Shown here: positions 14,186 through 22,188 of the stretch, piece by piece | Layout: every line of letters starts with the position of its first letter | Position numbering within the stretch: the stretch's first letter is position 1 | Origin: Candidatus Evtepia faecigallinarum | GTDB taxonomy: Bacteria > Bacillota > Clostridia > Oscillospirales > Oscillospiraceae | Direction of reading: 5' to 3' | Assembly (NCBI GenBank): GCA_019115225.1 | Contig: DXEA01000126.1 | Location: 1-34,057 of the forward strand | DNA: 34,057 nt | Notes under the pieces: model-generated | What the model was told of the DNA's origin: nothing | The model's database searches: none | What the model saw: only the letters and a program-made list of their open reading frames with translations | Program-made: the position numbers and the translations under genes

Positions 14186-14850
14186 AACTGCCCTGTTCGG
14201 TAATCGAAGACCTGCTGCCGGCCTATTGTGACAACGCCTGTCGTCCGGCCAGCCGGGAGGCGGTGGCGGAGCATTTGCGGTGCTGTCCCCGCTGCCGGCG
14301 GCTGCACGACTGCCTGTGCCGCCCCCTGGGACGCCAGGAGGAGCAGGCGGCAATTTCCGGTTCGCTGGAAGAAAAATGGAGGCGGCAAAAGACCATAGAC
14401 GGGTTCCAGTGGGGGATGATGGCCCTGCTGGTGGGCGCCGCTGTGTTTTTCCTGCTGGGGGTGGTGCAGTTTACCCACACCTTCCCCATGGGCAGGGAGG
14501 CAGCGATCGTCCGCCAGGTCCAGGTGCGGGAGGATGGTGCCATTGCCATCGACCTTTGGCTGGATGGCAGGGCATGTGAGCTGGCTTATGAGACTCCCCC
14601 GGGGAACAAGGCCCTCTATCTGGTGCCCAAGCGCCAGCTCTTTCCCTGGGGGCCGGACAGCCAGGAGGACTGGGAAGCCGCCAGCTGCCTGTTTTATCAG
14701 CTGGACGGGGAGGAGGAATACGGCCCGGAGGGGGCCATCCTCCTGGCCGATACCATTGATGCCATCTATGTGGGCCCCGTGGGGGATGCCGTCCAGGTGT
14801 GGGAACGGACGTCCGTGAAGAATGGCAGGGCGGTGTTCCCCAAAGAATAG
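14182..14850 (+). CDS. Zinc-finger anti-sigma-like membrane protein 2 with extracytoplasmic domain
   Basis: A 222-aa paralogue of the preceding protein. The first 40 residues share the same plan (MKxPC start, EDLLPxY, H31-x3-C35-x2-C38). The membrane helix is about 77-97, and an outer domain of about 120 residues follows, probably beta-rich and without a family I recognise. This is the better candidate for the signal-sensing anti-sigma factor. ATG 14182 overlaps the previous stop and follows GGAGGAGGTG (14167-14176). It is the last gene before a two-way terminator facing the convergent trmD operon. Confidence 0.85.
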   Translation: MKLPCSVIEDLLPAYCDNACRPASREAVAEHLRCCPRCRRLHDCLCRPLGRQEEQAAISGSLEEKWRRQKTIDGFQWGMMALLVGAAVFFLLGVVQFTHTFPMGREAAIVRQVQVREDGAIAIDLWLDGRACELAYETPPGNKALYLVPKRQLFPWGPDSQEDWEAASCLFYQLDGEEEYGPEGAILLADTIDAIYVGPVGDAVQVWERTSVKNGRAVFPKE

Positions 14851-14852
14851 AC

Positions 14853-14888
14853 AAAAACACGGCTGTCCCGGTGACAGCCGTGTTTTTT
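14853..14888. terminator. Bidirectional terminator between convergent operons
   Basis: A 15-bp inverted repeat (14853-14867 with 14873-14887) with a 5-base loop, As on the left and Ts on the right. It serves both the plus-strand sigma operon and the minus-strand trmD, whose stop codon overlaps its right arm. Confidence 0.92.
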
Positions 14889-15648
14889 AAGATTCTTCGT
14901 CCTCCGCTGCGATCTCTTTGAGCAGCTTCCGGTCGGCCTTGGAGGACAGGTCCAGCTTTTCATACATGTCCGGCCGCCGGTCCCGGGTGCGGCGGATGGC
15001 CTGCTTCCGCCGCCACTTGGCGATGTTGGCGTGATGGCCGGAGAGGAGGATGGGGGGCACCCGCCGGTCGTGCCAGACCTCCGGGCGGGAGTACTGGGGG
15101 CACTCCAGCAGGCCGTCCCAGTGGCTTTCCTCCATAAAACACTCGGGGTCGGACAGGACGCCGGGGACCAGGCGGCACACCGCGTCGGTGACCGCCATGG
15201 CGGGAATCTCGCCGCCGGTGAGGACGAAGTCCCCCAGGGAGATCTCCTCGTCCACACATTCCTCGATAAAACGCTCGTCGATGCCCTCATAGTGGCCGCA
15301 GACCAGGATGAGGGAATTGTAGTCTCTTTGCAGCCGCTTGGCATCGGCCTGACAAAATACCTTGCCGGCGGGGGAGAGGTAAATGGTGTGCAGGCGCTGG
15401 CCTGCTTCGTCGCAGATGTGCTTCCAGCACTGGTAGAGGGGGTCGGCCTGCATCACTGCCCCGTGGCCGCCCCCATAGGGGTAGTCATCCACCTGCTTTT
15501 GTTTATTCAGGGTATAGTCCCGGATCTGGTGACAGTCCACCCGGATGATATTCCGCTCCTGGGCCCGGCCCAGGATGGACTCACAGAGCATGTCCCCCAC
15601 AACGTCCGGGAAGAGGGTCATGATGTGGACGTGATAGGCAAAGTCCAT
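14887..15648 (-). CDS. trmD: tRNA (guanine-N1)-methyltransferase TrmD
   Basis: A 253-aa SPOUT-fold enzyme that methylates G37 next to the anticodon using S-adenosylmethionine, preventing +1 frameshifts. Visible are the start region ending IMTLFPD, YGGGHGAVM (58-66), the knot segments CGHYEGIDERF (117-127) and SLGDFVLTGGE (137-147), and DGLLECPQYSRPEVW, in which D178 matches the catalytic aspartate. The length is normal. I chose the start at 15648, 4 bases after the rimM stop; an in-frame start at 15666 would overlap rimM. It follows rimM as usual, but the customary rplS does not follow: the operon ends at the shared terminator. Confidence 0.95.
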   Translation of the reverse strand: MDFAYHVHIMTLFPDVVGDMLCESILGRAQERNIIRVDCHQIRDYTLNKQKQVDDYPYGGGHGAVMQADPLYQCWKHICDEAGQRLHTIYLSPAGKVFCQADAKRLQRDYNSLILVCGHYEGIDERFIEECVDEEISLGDFVLTGGEIPAMAVTDAVCRLVPGVLSDPECFMEESHWDGLLECPQYSRPEVWHDRRVPPILLSGHHANIAKWRRKQAIRRTRDRRPDMYEKLDLSSKADRKLLKEIAAEDEES

Positions 15649-15652
15649 GCAC

Positions 15653-16144
15653 TCACATCCCTTCAATCAGGCGCACCAGCAGATAGCCGTCGTCGATGTT
15701 GGTCTCCAGGATAAACGCCGGCACGGCGGGGATCATGTACTCTCTCTCTCCGCCCCGGACCACATAGACGTTGTTGGCCGGCGGGGTGAGGATGTCGTGG
15801 ATGGTGCCCAGGACCTTGCCGGTCTCGGCCTGGCGGACCTCTAAGCCCATGAGGTCTGCCAGGAAGAAGGCCCCCTCTTCCAGTTCCACGTCCTCCCGGT
15901 CGATGCAGACGATCTTGTCCCGCAGCTTCATGGCCTGGTTGATGTCGTCGATGCCGGCCAGCTTGGCCAGGACGCAGTTTTTGTGGACCCGGGCGCCCGT
16001 AAGCTCCATGGGCTGGCCGTCGATGTACAGGGTGTCGAAGTCCAGCAGGAATTCCGGGCCATCGGCCCAGGGCAGAATTTTTACTTCCCCGGCGATGCCG
16101 TGGGTGTTGACGATCTTGCCCGCCTCCAGATAGCGGTTTTTCAC
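15653..16144 (-). CDS. rimM: 16S rRNA processing factor RimM
   Basis: A 163-aa maturation factor for the 30S subunit head, which binds ribosomal protein S19. The N-terminal beta-barrel begins with the family stretch EAGKIVNTHGIAGEVKI, and the C-terminal PRC-barrel includes LMGLEVRQ and NNVYVVRGG, ending in IPAVPAFI. The length is normal. The start codon is GTG (16144 reading leftward), 8 bases after AAAGGAGG (16153-16160). It lies directly downstream of a terminator-like hairpin, so its expression may depend on read-through from khpA. Confidence 0.94.
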   Translation of the reverse strand: MKNRYLEAGKIVNTHGIAGEVKILPWADGPEFLLDFDTLYIDGQPMELTGARVHKNCVLAKLAGIDDINQAMKLRDKIVCIDREDVELEEGAFFLADLMGLEVRQAETGKVLGTIHDILTPPANNVYVVRGGEREYMIPAVPAFILETNIDDGYLLVRLIEGM

Positions 16145-16169
16145 AGGAAACGCCTCCTTTGATGATAAG

Positions 16170-16199
16170 AAAAAATGGCGGACGCAAATGCGCCGCCAT
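16170..16199 (-). terminator. Terminator-like hairpin inside the operon, between khpA and rimM
   Basis: Read leftward, ATGGCGG-CGCA-TTT-GCG-T-CCGCCAT (16199 to 16175) forms a stem of about 10-11 bp with one bulge and is followed by six Ts. It lies 3 bases after the khpA stop and leaves only about 26 bases before the rimM start, too few for a separate promoter, so partial termination is likely. Confidence 0.75.
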
Positions 16200-16202
16200 T
16201 CT

Positions 16203-16433
16203 TCAGTCCATAATTTCGACGGAAACCTTTTTGCCCTGGCGCTGGGCCACAGAGCGCATCAGTGTGCGGATTTCCTTGGCGATGCGGCCCTGGCGGCCGA
16301 TCACCTTACCCATGTCGCTGGGGTCGACCCGGAGCTCAAGGACAACATTACCGTCTGCTTCCGTCTCCTGTACGTCCACGGCCTGGGGATGTTCCACCAG
16401 ATTTTGGGCGATATACGTGAGCAAGTCCTTCAT
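16203..16433 (-). CDS. khpA: KH-domain RNA-binding protein KhpA (YlqC family)
   Basis: A 76-aa single KH-domain protein that binds RNA and, with KhpB/EloR in studied Firmicutes, affects cell division and elongation (family knowledge). The RNA-binding loop GRQG is at residues 46-49 inside VIGRQGRIAKEIRTL. The start follows GGAGGG by a few bases and sits 12 bases after rpsP, the usual neighbour. A terminator-like hairpin follows immediately. Confidence 0.94.
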   Translation of the reverse strand: MKDLLTYIAQNLVEHPQAVDVQETEADGNVVLELRVDPSDMGKVIGRQGRIAKEIRTLMRSVAQRQGKKVSVEIMD

Positions 16434-16445
16434 GTGCCCTCCAAA

Positions 16446-16685
16446 TCAGATGGCGTTGGCCTTTTTCAGCAGAGCCTTCACGGTCTCCGTGGGCTGAGCG
16501 CCGGTCTTGATCCAAGCCTGTGCGCGCTCGGCGTCCACCTTGATGGCAGCGGGCTCCTGCAGGGGATCGTAGGTACCGATCTCCTCGATGAAGCGGCCGT
16601 TGCGGGGATACCGGGAGTCGGCGACCACGATGCGATAGAAGGGGTTCTTCTTGGAGCCCATTCTGCGAAGTCTGATCTTAACCAT
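16446..16685 (-). CDS. rpsP: 30S ribosomal protein S16
   Basis: A 79-aa ribosomal protein that stabilises the 16S rRNA 5' domain. It begins with the canonical [13 protein letters not shown] and contains [10 protein letters not shown] and [13 protein letters not shown] chose the ATG ending at 16685 because GGAGG (16695-16699) is 9 bases away; the ATG two codons earlier would leave only 3. It sits 68 bases after ffh; that gap holds a short GC-rich inverted repeat but no clear promoter. Confidence 0.97.
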   Translation of the reverse strand: MVKIRLRRMGSKKNPFYRIVVADSRYPRNGRFIEEIGTYDPLQEPAAIKVDAERAQAWIKTGAQPTETVKALLKKANAI

Positions 16686-16753
16686 ATCCATTCACCTCCA
16701 ACATGTAAACTGTTCTATTATGGAACCGCCATGGGCGGGAACCAACGAAAAAA

Positions 16754-18112
16754 TCAGAAGGGGAGACCGGGGAAGCCGCCGGGCAGCTTGCCGAATTTCC
16801 CTTTCCGGCGCTTGCCGGAGAGTTTGCTCATCTGCTTGGTCATCTGCTGCATCATGCCAAACTCCTTGAGCAGACGGTTCACGTCCACCACCTGCAGGCC
16901 GCAGCCGGCGGCGATGCGCTTTTTCCGGCTGCTGTTGAGGATGGCGGGGTTTTCCCGCTCCTGGGGGGTCATGGAGAGGATGATGGCCTCGGTGCGGGCG
17001 ATGGATTTCTCGTTGATGGAGACCCCCTCCAGGGCCTTGGCGTTGAGGCCGGGCATCATGCCCAGCAGCTCATCCACAGAGCCCATGCCCTTGACCTGGA
17101 CGATCTGGTCGTAGTAATCCTGCAGGGTGAAGCGGTTTTTCTTCAGCTTCTCCGCCAGCTCCTGGGCCTTTTGCATGTCAAACTGCTGCTCGGCCTTTTC
17201 AATCAGCGTGAGTACGTCGCCCATGCCCAGGATACGGGAGGCCATCCGGTCAGGGTGGAAGACCTCGATGTTATCCAGCTTTTCCCCCATGCCCACGAAC
17301 TTGATGGGCTTGCCGGTGACGGCCTTGATGGACAGTGCCGCCCCCCCTCGGGCGTCGCCGTCCAGCTTGGTCAGCACCACGCCGTCGATGTCCAAAGCCT
17401 CGTCAAAGGCCTTGGCGGCGTTGACGGCATCCTGGCCGATCATGGCGTCCACCACCAGGAGGATCTCGCTGGGGTTCACGGCAGCCTTGATGGCCTTGAG
17501 CTCGTCCATGAGCTCCTCATCCACATGGAGCCGGCCGGCGGTGTCCAGAAAGACCATGTCGTTGCCGTGCTTCTTGGCGTGCTCGATGGCGGCCTGGGCG
17601 ATGGTGACGGGGTTTTCCTGGCCCATCTGAAAGACGGGGATGTCCAGCTGCTTGCCCACCACTTCCAGCTGCTGGATGGCGGCGGGGCGGTAGATGTCGC
17701 AGGCGGCCAGCAGGGGACGCTTGCCGTTCTGCTTGCGCATGAGGCCGGCCAGTTTGGCGGCGTTGGTGGTCTTGCCGGCGCCTTGGAGGCCCACCATCAT
17801 CACCACGGTGGGGGGCTGGGAGGAGATGGTGATCTTGGCGCTGCCGCCCCCCATCAGATCCACCAACTCCTGGTTGACGATCTTGACGATGGCCTGGGCG
17901 GGGGTGAGGCTTTCCAGCACTTCGGTGCCCACGGCCTTTTCGGTGACAGACTTGACAAAGTCCTTGACCACTTTATAGCTGACATCGGCCTCCAGCAGGG
18001 CCAGGCGGATCTCCCGCATGGCCTCCTTCACGTCTGCCTCGGTCAGACGGCCCTTGTTCCGCAGCTTCTTGAATGCGGTGGAGAGTTTTTCAGTCAGTCC
18101 TTCAAATGCCAT
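16754..18112 (-). CDS. ffh: Signal recognition particle GTPase Ffh
   Basis: A 452-aa SRP protein that binds signal sequences of nascent membrane proteins and 4.5S/scRNA and delivers ribosomes to FtsY. It has an N-domain (1-95), a G-domain with GLQGAGKTT (108-116), DTAGR and TKLDGDARGG, and a methionine-rich M-domain from about residue 300 containing GMGSVDELLGMMPG and an SRP RNA-binding region NSSRKKRIAAG. The tail is glycine-rich and basic. It follows ylxM by 6 bases with an AGGGAG site; this pairing is universal in Firmicutes. Confidence 0.97.
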   Translation of the reverse strand: MAFEGLTEKLSTAFKKLRNKGRLTEADVKEAMREIRLALLEADVSYKVVKDFVKSVTEKAVGTEVLESLTPAQAIVKIVNQELVDLMGGGSAKITISSQPPTVVMMVGLQGAGKTTNAAKLAGLMRKQNGKRPLLAACDIYRPAAIQQLEVVGKQLDIPVFQMGQENPVTIAQAAIEHAKKHGNDMVFLDTAGRLHVDEELMDELKAIKAAVNPSEILLVVDAMIGQDAVNAAKAFDEALDIDGVVLTKLDGDARGGAALSIKAVTGKPIKFVGMGEKLDNIEVFHPDRMASRILGMGDVLTLIEKAEQQFDMQKAQELAEKLKKNRFTLQDYYDQIVQVKGMGSVDELLGMMPGLNAKALEGVSINEKSIARTEAIILSMTPQERENPAILNSSRKKRIAAGCGLQVVDVNRLLKEFGMMQQMTKQMSKLSGKRRKGKFGKLPGGFPGLPF

Positions 18113-18118
18113 GCAAGT

Positions 18119-18487
18119 TCACTCCCTCTCCAGCTGGTCGATGGCTTCCTGCAGCTGTGCGGCGATCTCGGCCAGTTCCTGGTCGCCGAACCGGGTCTGG
18201 TTCAGCTCTTCCAGCCGGGCTTTCTGCTGGTGCAGGGCGGCCACGGCGGACCGGGTGCGGTGGTAGCGCTGGATGAGACCGGTCTTTTCCTCAATGTCCT
18301 CCAGGGCCTTTTCCGCCCGGACGATGATGTCCCGCACGCCCTGGCGGGTGATGCCGTAGTTTTCGGCGATCTCGGCCAGGGAGAGGTCATCGTTGTAGTA
18401 CAGGTCGTAAAATTCCTTTTGCCGGGGGGTCAGCAGGTCGCCATAAAAATCATAGAGCATGGCCATGCGGTAAGCCTGATTTTTCAC
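18119..18487 (-). CDS. ylxM: YlxM-family HTH protein, SRP-associated
   Basis: A 122-aa protein of the YlxM/p13 family, which in streptococci stimulates Ffh/FtsY GTPase activity. A sigma-region-4-like helix-turn-helix spans about residues 36-57 (LSLAEIAENYGITRQGVRDII), and the C-terminal half is a charged coiled coil. The family is normally about 105-115 aa, so the length is ordinary. The start codon is GTG (18487), 7 bases after GGAGGG. It is first in the minus-strand operon, which has its own promoter. Confidence 0.93.
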   Translation of the reverse strand: MKNQAYRMAMLYDFYGDLLTPRQKEFYDLYYNDDLSLAEIAENYGITRQGVRDIIVRAEKALEDIEEKTGLIQRYHRTRSAVAALHQQKARLEELNQTRFGDQELAEIAAQLQEAIDQLERE

Positions 18488-18540
18488 GGAACCGCCCTCC
18501 CTCCACGGTGTGTAAAGCTGATTTCCTTTACAACGTGACT

Positions 18541-18569
18541 ATCCTACCCCAGTTGCCCCTTTTTGTCAA
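18541..18569 (-). promoter_or_regulatory. Predicted sigma-A promoter of the ylxM-ffh operon
   Basis: Read leftward: TTGACA (18569-18564), a 17-base spacer, then TAGGAT (18546-18541), about 54 bases before the ylxM start. It diverges from the ymfF promoter. Confidence 0.8.
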
Positions 18570-18630
18570 GGGGATTTTGTATGAAAACTTGCCTGTTTGG
18601 ACAGGATTTTCTCAGGACCTTTGCCGGTCC

Positions 18631-18660
18631 TTTACATTTGCCAAAAGAGTATGGTAAAAT
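18631..18660 (+). promoter_or_regulatory. Possible promoter of the ymfF-ymfH-lgt-folD operon
   Basis: TTTACA (18631-18636) and TAAAAT (18655-18660) with an 18-base spacer. The -35 touches the right arm of an inverted repeat AGGACC-N6-GGTCCT (18614-18631), and a second repeat CCTGT-N4-ACAGG lies at 18592-18605. Nothing else is recognised in the 18570-18730 gap. Confidence 0.5.
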
Positions 18661-18730
18661 AGGTACCATGATGGCACGCGGTCCCTGCCGGTCCGCCTGC
18701 CCAAGATCCTCGCTCTCTTTGGAGGTATGT

Positions 18731-20014
18731 ATGCTCCCGATGAAAGAAGCCGTTCTGGCCCCCGGGGTCCTGCTCCGGGCGGTCCAGACGAAAAAATTCA
18801 AAAACTCCCTGCTCTCGGTGTCCTTTCTGGAGCCGCTGACCCAGGAGCATGGGGCCCTCAACGCCCTGCTGCCCAAGGTCCTGCGCCGGGGCACCCGGCG
18901 CTGCCCCGACCTGACCGCCCTGTCCGCCGCCCTGGACGACCTGTACGGCGGAGGGATGGAGCCGGTTTTGCGGAAAAAGGGGGAAGTCCAGTGCGTGGGA
19001 TTCTGGGCCACGGCCCTGGATGACGCCTTCGTCCCCGGCGGCACCCCCATTCTGGAGGAGGCTGCCGCCCTGCTGGGCCAGCTGGTGCTGGAGCCGGCGG
19101 GGGAGGCAGGGGCCTTTCTGCCCGCCTATGTGGACAGCGAGAGGGAAAACCTCATCCGCAAGATCCGCAGCCAGGTCAATGACAAGCTGCAATACTCCCT
19201 CTCCCGCCTGCGCACAGAGATGTGCCGGGGGGAGGCCTACGGCCTGGACAAGCTGGGCAGGGAAGAGGAGGCTGCCGCCATCACAGGGGAGGCCCTCTAT
19301 GCCCGCTATCAGGCGCTTTTGGAGACGGACCCTGTCTGCTTCTACTACTGCGGCTCGGCGGACTTTGACCGGGTGGAGGCCGCCTTCCGCAAGGCCTTTG
19401 CCTCCCTGCCCCAGAAGGCGCGGCGGCCCATCCCCCAGACCCAGGTGGTGGAGGAGCCCGCCGGCCCGGTGCGCCGGTTCCAGGACGCCATGGACGTGAC
19501 CCAGGGCAAGCTCATCCTGGGCTTCCGCACCGGCGGCGGCTTCCGCAGCAAGGAGGAGATCGCCCGGGGGCTGCTCTTCAATGCCGTCTACGGGGGTACC
19601 ACCAACTCCAAGCTCTTTCTGCATGTGCGGGAAAAGCTCTCCCTGTGCTATTTCGCCAGCAGCTCCCTGGCCCAGAACAAGGGGCTGCTCCAGGTCTATT
19701 CCGGGGTGGAGTTTGCCAACTTCCACCGGGCAGAGGAGGAGATCCTGGCCCAGCTGACCGCCTGCCAGCAGGGGCAGATCACCGCCGATGAGCTGGAATC
19801 CGCCCGCCGCTCGGTGATCAGCAGCCTGCGCACCACCCTGGACGCCCAGGGACGGCTGGAGGAGTACTGGCTCAACCGCTTCGTCTCCGGCACCCGCTTC
19901 CAGCCGGAGGAGCTGGCCCAGACGGTGGAAAAGGTCACCCTGGACCAGGTGGTCCAGACTGCCTGCCGGGTCCGGCTGGACAGTGTGTATACCCTGCGGG
20001 GAAAGGAGGGCTGA
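18731..20014 (+). CDS. ymfF: M16-peptidase-like protein YmfF (no catalytic motif)
   Basis: A 427-aa member of the insulinase (M16) fold. It lacks the zinc motif HxxEH: the matching helix reads ALNALLPKVL, so it should be a non-catalytic partner. In Bacillus subtilis, YmfF and YmfH are needed for the 5-aminopentanol modification of elongation factor P, and the two adjacent genes here have the same inactive/active arrangement. Conserved features include the C-terminal half with KLFLHVREKLSLCYFASS. I chose ATG 18731, 5 bases after GGAGG (18721-18725). The ymfH start lies 4 bases beyond its stop. The name rests on order and fold, not on a search. Confidence 0.85.
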   Translation: MLPMKEAVLAPGVLLRAVQTKKFKNSLLSVSFLEPLTQEHGALNALLPKVLRRGTRRCPDLTALSAALDDLYGGGMEPVLRKKGEVQCVGFWATALDDAFVPGGTPILEEAAALLGQLVLEPAGEAGAFLPAYVDSERENLIRKIRSQVNDKLQYSLSRLRTEMCRGEAYGLDKLGREEEAAAITGEALYARYQALLETDPVCFYYCGSADFDRVEAAFRKAFASLPQKARRPIPQTQVVEEPAGPVRRFQDAMDVTQGKLILGFRTGGGFRSKEEIARGLLFNAVYGGTTNSKLFLHVREKLSLCYFASSSLAQNKGLLQVYSGVEFANFHRAEEEILAQLTACQQGQITADELESARRSVISSLRTTLDAQGRLEEYWLNRFVSGTRFQPEELAQTVEKVTLDQVVQTACRVRLDSVYTLRGKEG

Positions 20015-20017
20015 GCC

Positions 20018-21301
20018 ATGGTCAAGCACACGTATGAACAGATCGGCGAGACCCTGTATGAGGAACGTCTGGAAAATGGCTTAGGGGTCTTTGTCTTTCC
20101 CAAGCCCGACTTTGGCAAGTACTACGCCTTCTTCGCCACCCGCTACGGGGGCATGGACACCCGCTTCCAGGTGGACGGCCAGTGGTTAGATACCCCCATG
20201 GGCATTGCCCACTATCTGGAGCACAAGATGTTCGACACCCCCGACGGGGGAAACGCGCTGCAAACACTCTCGGCCACCGGGGCATCCCCCAACGCCTTTA
20301 CCAGCACCGCCCTGACCGGCTATCACTTTGAGTGTACCGACGGTTTCTGGGACAACCTGCGCACCCTGCTGGAGTTTGTCTCTGTGCCCTACTTCACCAA
20401 AGAGAGCGTGGAAAAGGAGCAGGGGATCATCGGTCAGGAGATCCGCATGATCGAGGACCAGCCCGGCTGGCAGGCCTATCACCTGCTGCTGGAGGCCCTG
20501 TACCACCATCATCCGGTGCGCAACTCCGTGGCCGGGTCTGTGGAGTCCATCGCCCAGATCACCGCCGAGACCCTGTACCAGTGCCATGGGGCCTTCTATA
20601 CCCCCTCCAACATGGTCCTGTGCGTGGCGGGGAATGTGGACCCGGCGCAGGTGTGCGCCCTGGCCCGGGAGATCCTGCCCCAGCAGGCCGCCCCGGCCAT
20701 TGGCCGGGACTGCGGGGCGGAGGAGCCCCACACTGTGCTGCGGCGGGAGACCAGCAAGACCATGGCGGTCTCTGCCCCCCTGCTCCAGCTGGGCATCAAG
20801 GGGACGGCGGCCCCCGACGGCCCCGCCCAGCTCCGCCAGCGCTTTTTGGGCGAGCTGGCCTGCGAGGCCCTGGCGGGGAGCTCCAGCCCCCTGTACCGGC
20901 GGCTGTATGACGAGGGACTCATCAACAGCGGCTTCTATCTGGGCTATCTGGACTACCCCGGCTGCGCCTTCCTCATGGCCGGCGGGGAGAGCCGGAACCC
21001 GGCAGCGGTCCGGGACGCCATTCTGGCCGAAGGGGAGCGCATTGCCCGGGAAGGGCTGGACGAGGGTCTGTTCCAGCGGCTGAAAAAGGCCCTGTACGGG
21101 GCCTATGTCCAGAGCCTGAACTCCTTTGCCAACCTCTGCGTGGAGCAGGCCAAGGGCTACTTCGCCGGCCAGGACCCCTGGACCTTCCCGGCGGTCTACG
21201 AGGCCATGGAGAAGAAGGACGTGGAGGAATTCCTGGCCCAGTGGGTCCGGCCGGAGCAGACCGCTCTGGTGGTCATCCGGCCGGAGGAGGAGAAGGCATG
21301 A
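20018..21301 (+). CDS. ymfH: M16-family zinc peptidase-like protein YmfH
   Basis: A 427-aa insulinase-fold protein with an intact inverted zinc motif H65-Y-L-E68-H69 in GIAHYLEHKMF, and a probable third ligand E141 in IIGQEIRMIED. It would form the active half of a heterodimer with YmfF. In B. subtilis the pair is required for EF-P modification; whether through proteolysis is not settled. ATG 20018 follows GAAAGGAGGG (20001-20010). Its stop overlaps the lgt start (ATGA), placing lipoprotein modification in the same operon. Confidence 0.9.
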   Translation: MVKHTYEQIGETLYEERLENGLGVFVFPKPDFGKYYAFFATRYGGMDTRFQVDGQWLDTPMGIAHYLEHKMFDTPDGGNALQTLSATGASPNAFTSTALTGYHFECTDGFWDNLRTLLEFVSVPYFTKESVEKEQGIIGQEIRMIEDQPGWQAYHLLLEALYHHHPVRNSVAGSVESIAQITAETLYQCHGAFYTPSNMVLCVAGNVDPAQVCALAREILPQQAAPAIGRDCGAEEPHTVLRRETSKTMAVSAPLLQLGIKGTAAPDGPAQLRQRFLGELACEALAGSSSPLYRRLYDEGLINSGFYLGYLDYPGCAFLMAGGESRNPAAVRDAILAEGERIAREGLDEGLFQRLKKALYGAYVQSLNSFANLCVEQAKGYFAGQDPWTFPAVYEAMEKKDVEEFLAQWVRPEQTALVVIRPEEEKA

Positions 21302-22185
21302 GCACGGTGACCTTTCCGGGCCTGGGGCTGGAGCTCCACCTGAACCGGGTGGCCTTCACCCTGGGGTCCTTCCAGGTCTACTGGTACGGCATCATCATCG
21401 CCCTGGGCTTTTTTCTGGGGGTGGCCTTCTGCTGCTGGCAGTCGAAGAAGTTCGGGATCAAGCCGGATGATATTTTGGATATGATCCTCTTTGCCGCCCC
21501 CGGGGGGATCATCGGGGCCCGGCTGTACTATATCATCTTCAACCCCAGCCTTTATGTGACCGCTGACGGCAGCCTGGACCTGATGGCCTGTCTGGATGTC
21601 CACCGCGGGGGCCTGGCCATCTACGGCGGCATCATCGCCGGCGTCCTCATCGCCTGGGCGGTGGCCCGGTATAAAAAAATCCCCTTCCCCGCCCTGGCAG
21701 ACGTGTGTGCCTTCGGCCTGCTCATCGGGCAGATTGCCGGCCGGTGGGGGAACTTTATGAATGTAGAGGCCTATGGCGGTCCCACGGACCTGCCCTGGCG
21801 CATGGGCATCGAGAAGGCGGGGGAATATCTGGAGGTCCACCCCACCTTCCTGTATGAGTCCCTGTGGAACCTGGTGGGCTTCTGCCTGCTGTGCTGGCTG
21901 CTGCACAAGGGCATCCGGGCCTTTGACGGCATGTATTTCCTGCTGTATGTGGCCTGGTACGGCCTTGGCAGAGGGTTTATCGAGGGACTGCGGACGGACA
22001 GCCTGTACTTTTTCTCCACCGGCCTCCGCACCTCCCAGCTGCTGGCCTTCCTCAGCTGCGGGGTGGCCATCGTGCTGCTGGTGTGGAAGCTGCGCACCCA
22101 TCCAAAACCCAAGGACCTCTATGTCAATCGCGAAAAACCAACGCAAAATCAGGAAGAACAGTTGCCGGAAAAGAAAGGAGAGTGA
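21298..22185 (+). CDS. lgt: Prolipoprotein diacylglyceryl transferase Lgt
   Basis: A 295-aa multi-pass membrane enzyme that moves diacylglycerol from phosphatidylglycerol to the lipobox cysteine of prolipoproteins. Key features: H102 in HRGGLAIYGG, the Lgt signature GRWGNFMNVEAYG (148-160), HPTFLYES (181-188), and YGLGRGFIEGLR with R225 matching an essential arginine of the E. coli enzyme. The last 30 residues are a hydrophilic tail, common in Firmicutes. ATG 21298 overlaps the ymfH stop. It would lipidate the two lipoproteins encoded at 11461-13260. Confidence 0.96.
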   Translation: MSTVTFPGLGLELHLNRVAFTLGSFQVYWYGIIIALGFFLGVAFCCWQSKKFGIKPDDILDMILFAAPGGIIGARLYYIIFNPSLYVTADGSLDLMACLDVHRGGLAIYGGIIAGVLIAWAVARYKKIPFPALADVCAFGLLIGQIAGRWGNFMNVEAYGGPTDLPWRMGIEKAGEYLEVHPTFLYESLWNLVGFCLLCWLLHKGIRAFDGMYFLLYVAWYGLGRGFIEGLRTDSLYFFSTGLRTSQLLAFLSCGVAIVLLVWKLRTHPKPKDLYVNREKPTQNQEEQLPEKKGE

Positions 22186-22188
22186 CCT

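Noticed and set aside
16686-16753. GC-rich inverted repeat between ffh and rpsP as a terminator
   Set aside because: Only about 5 bp pair continuously and no T-run follows on the minus strand.
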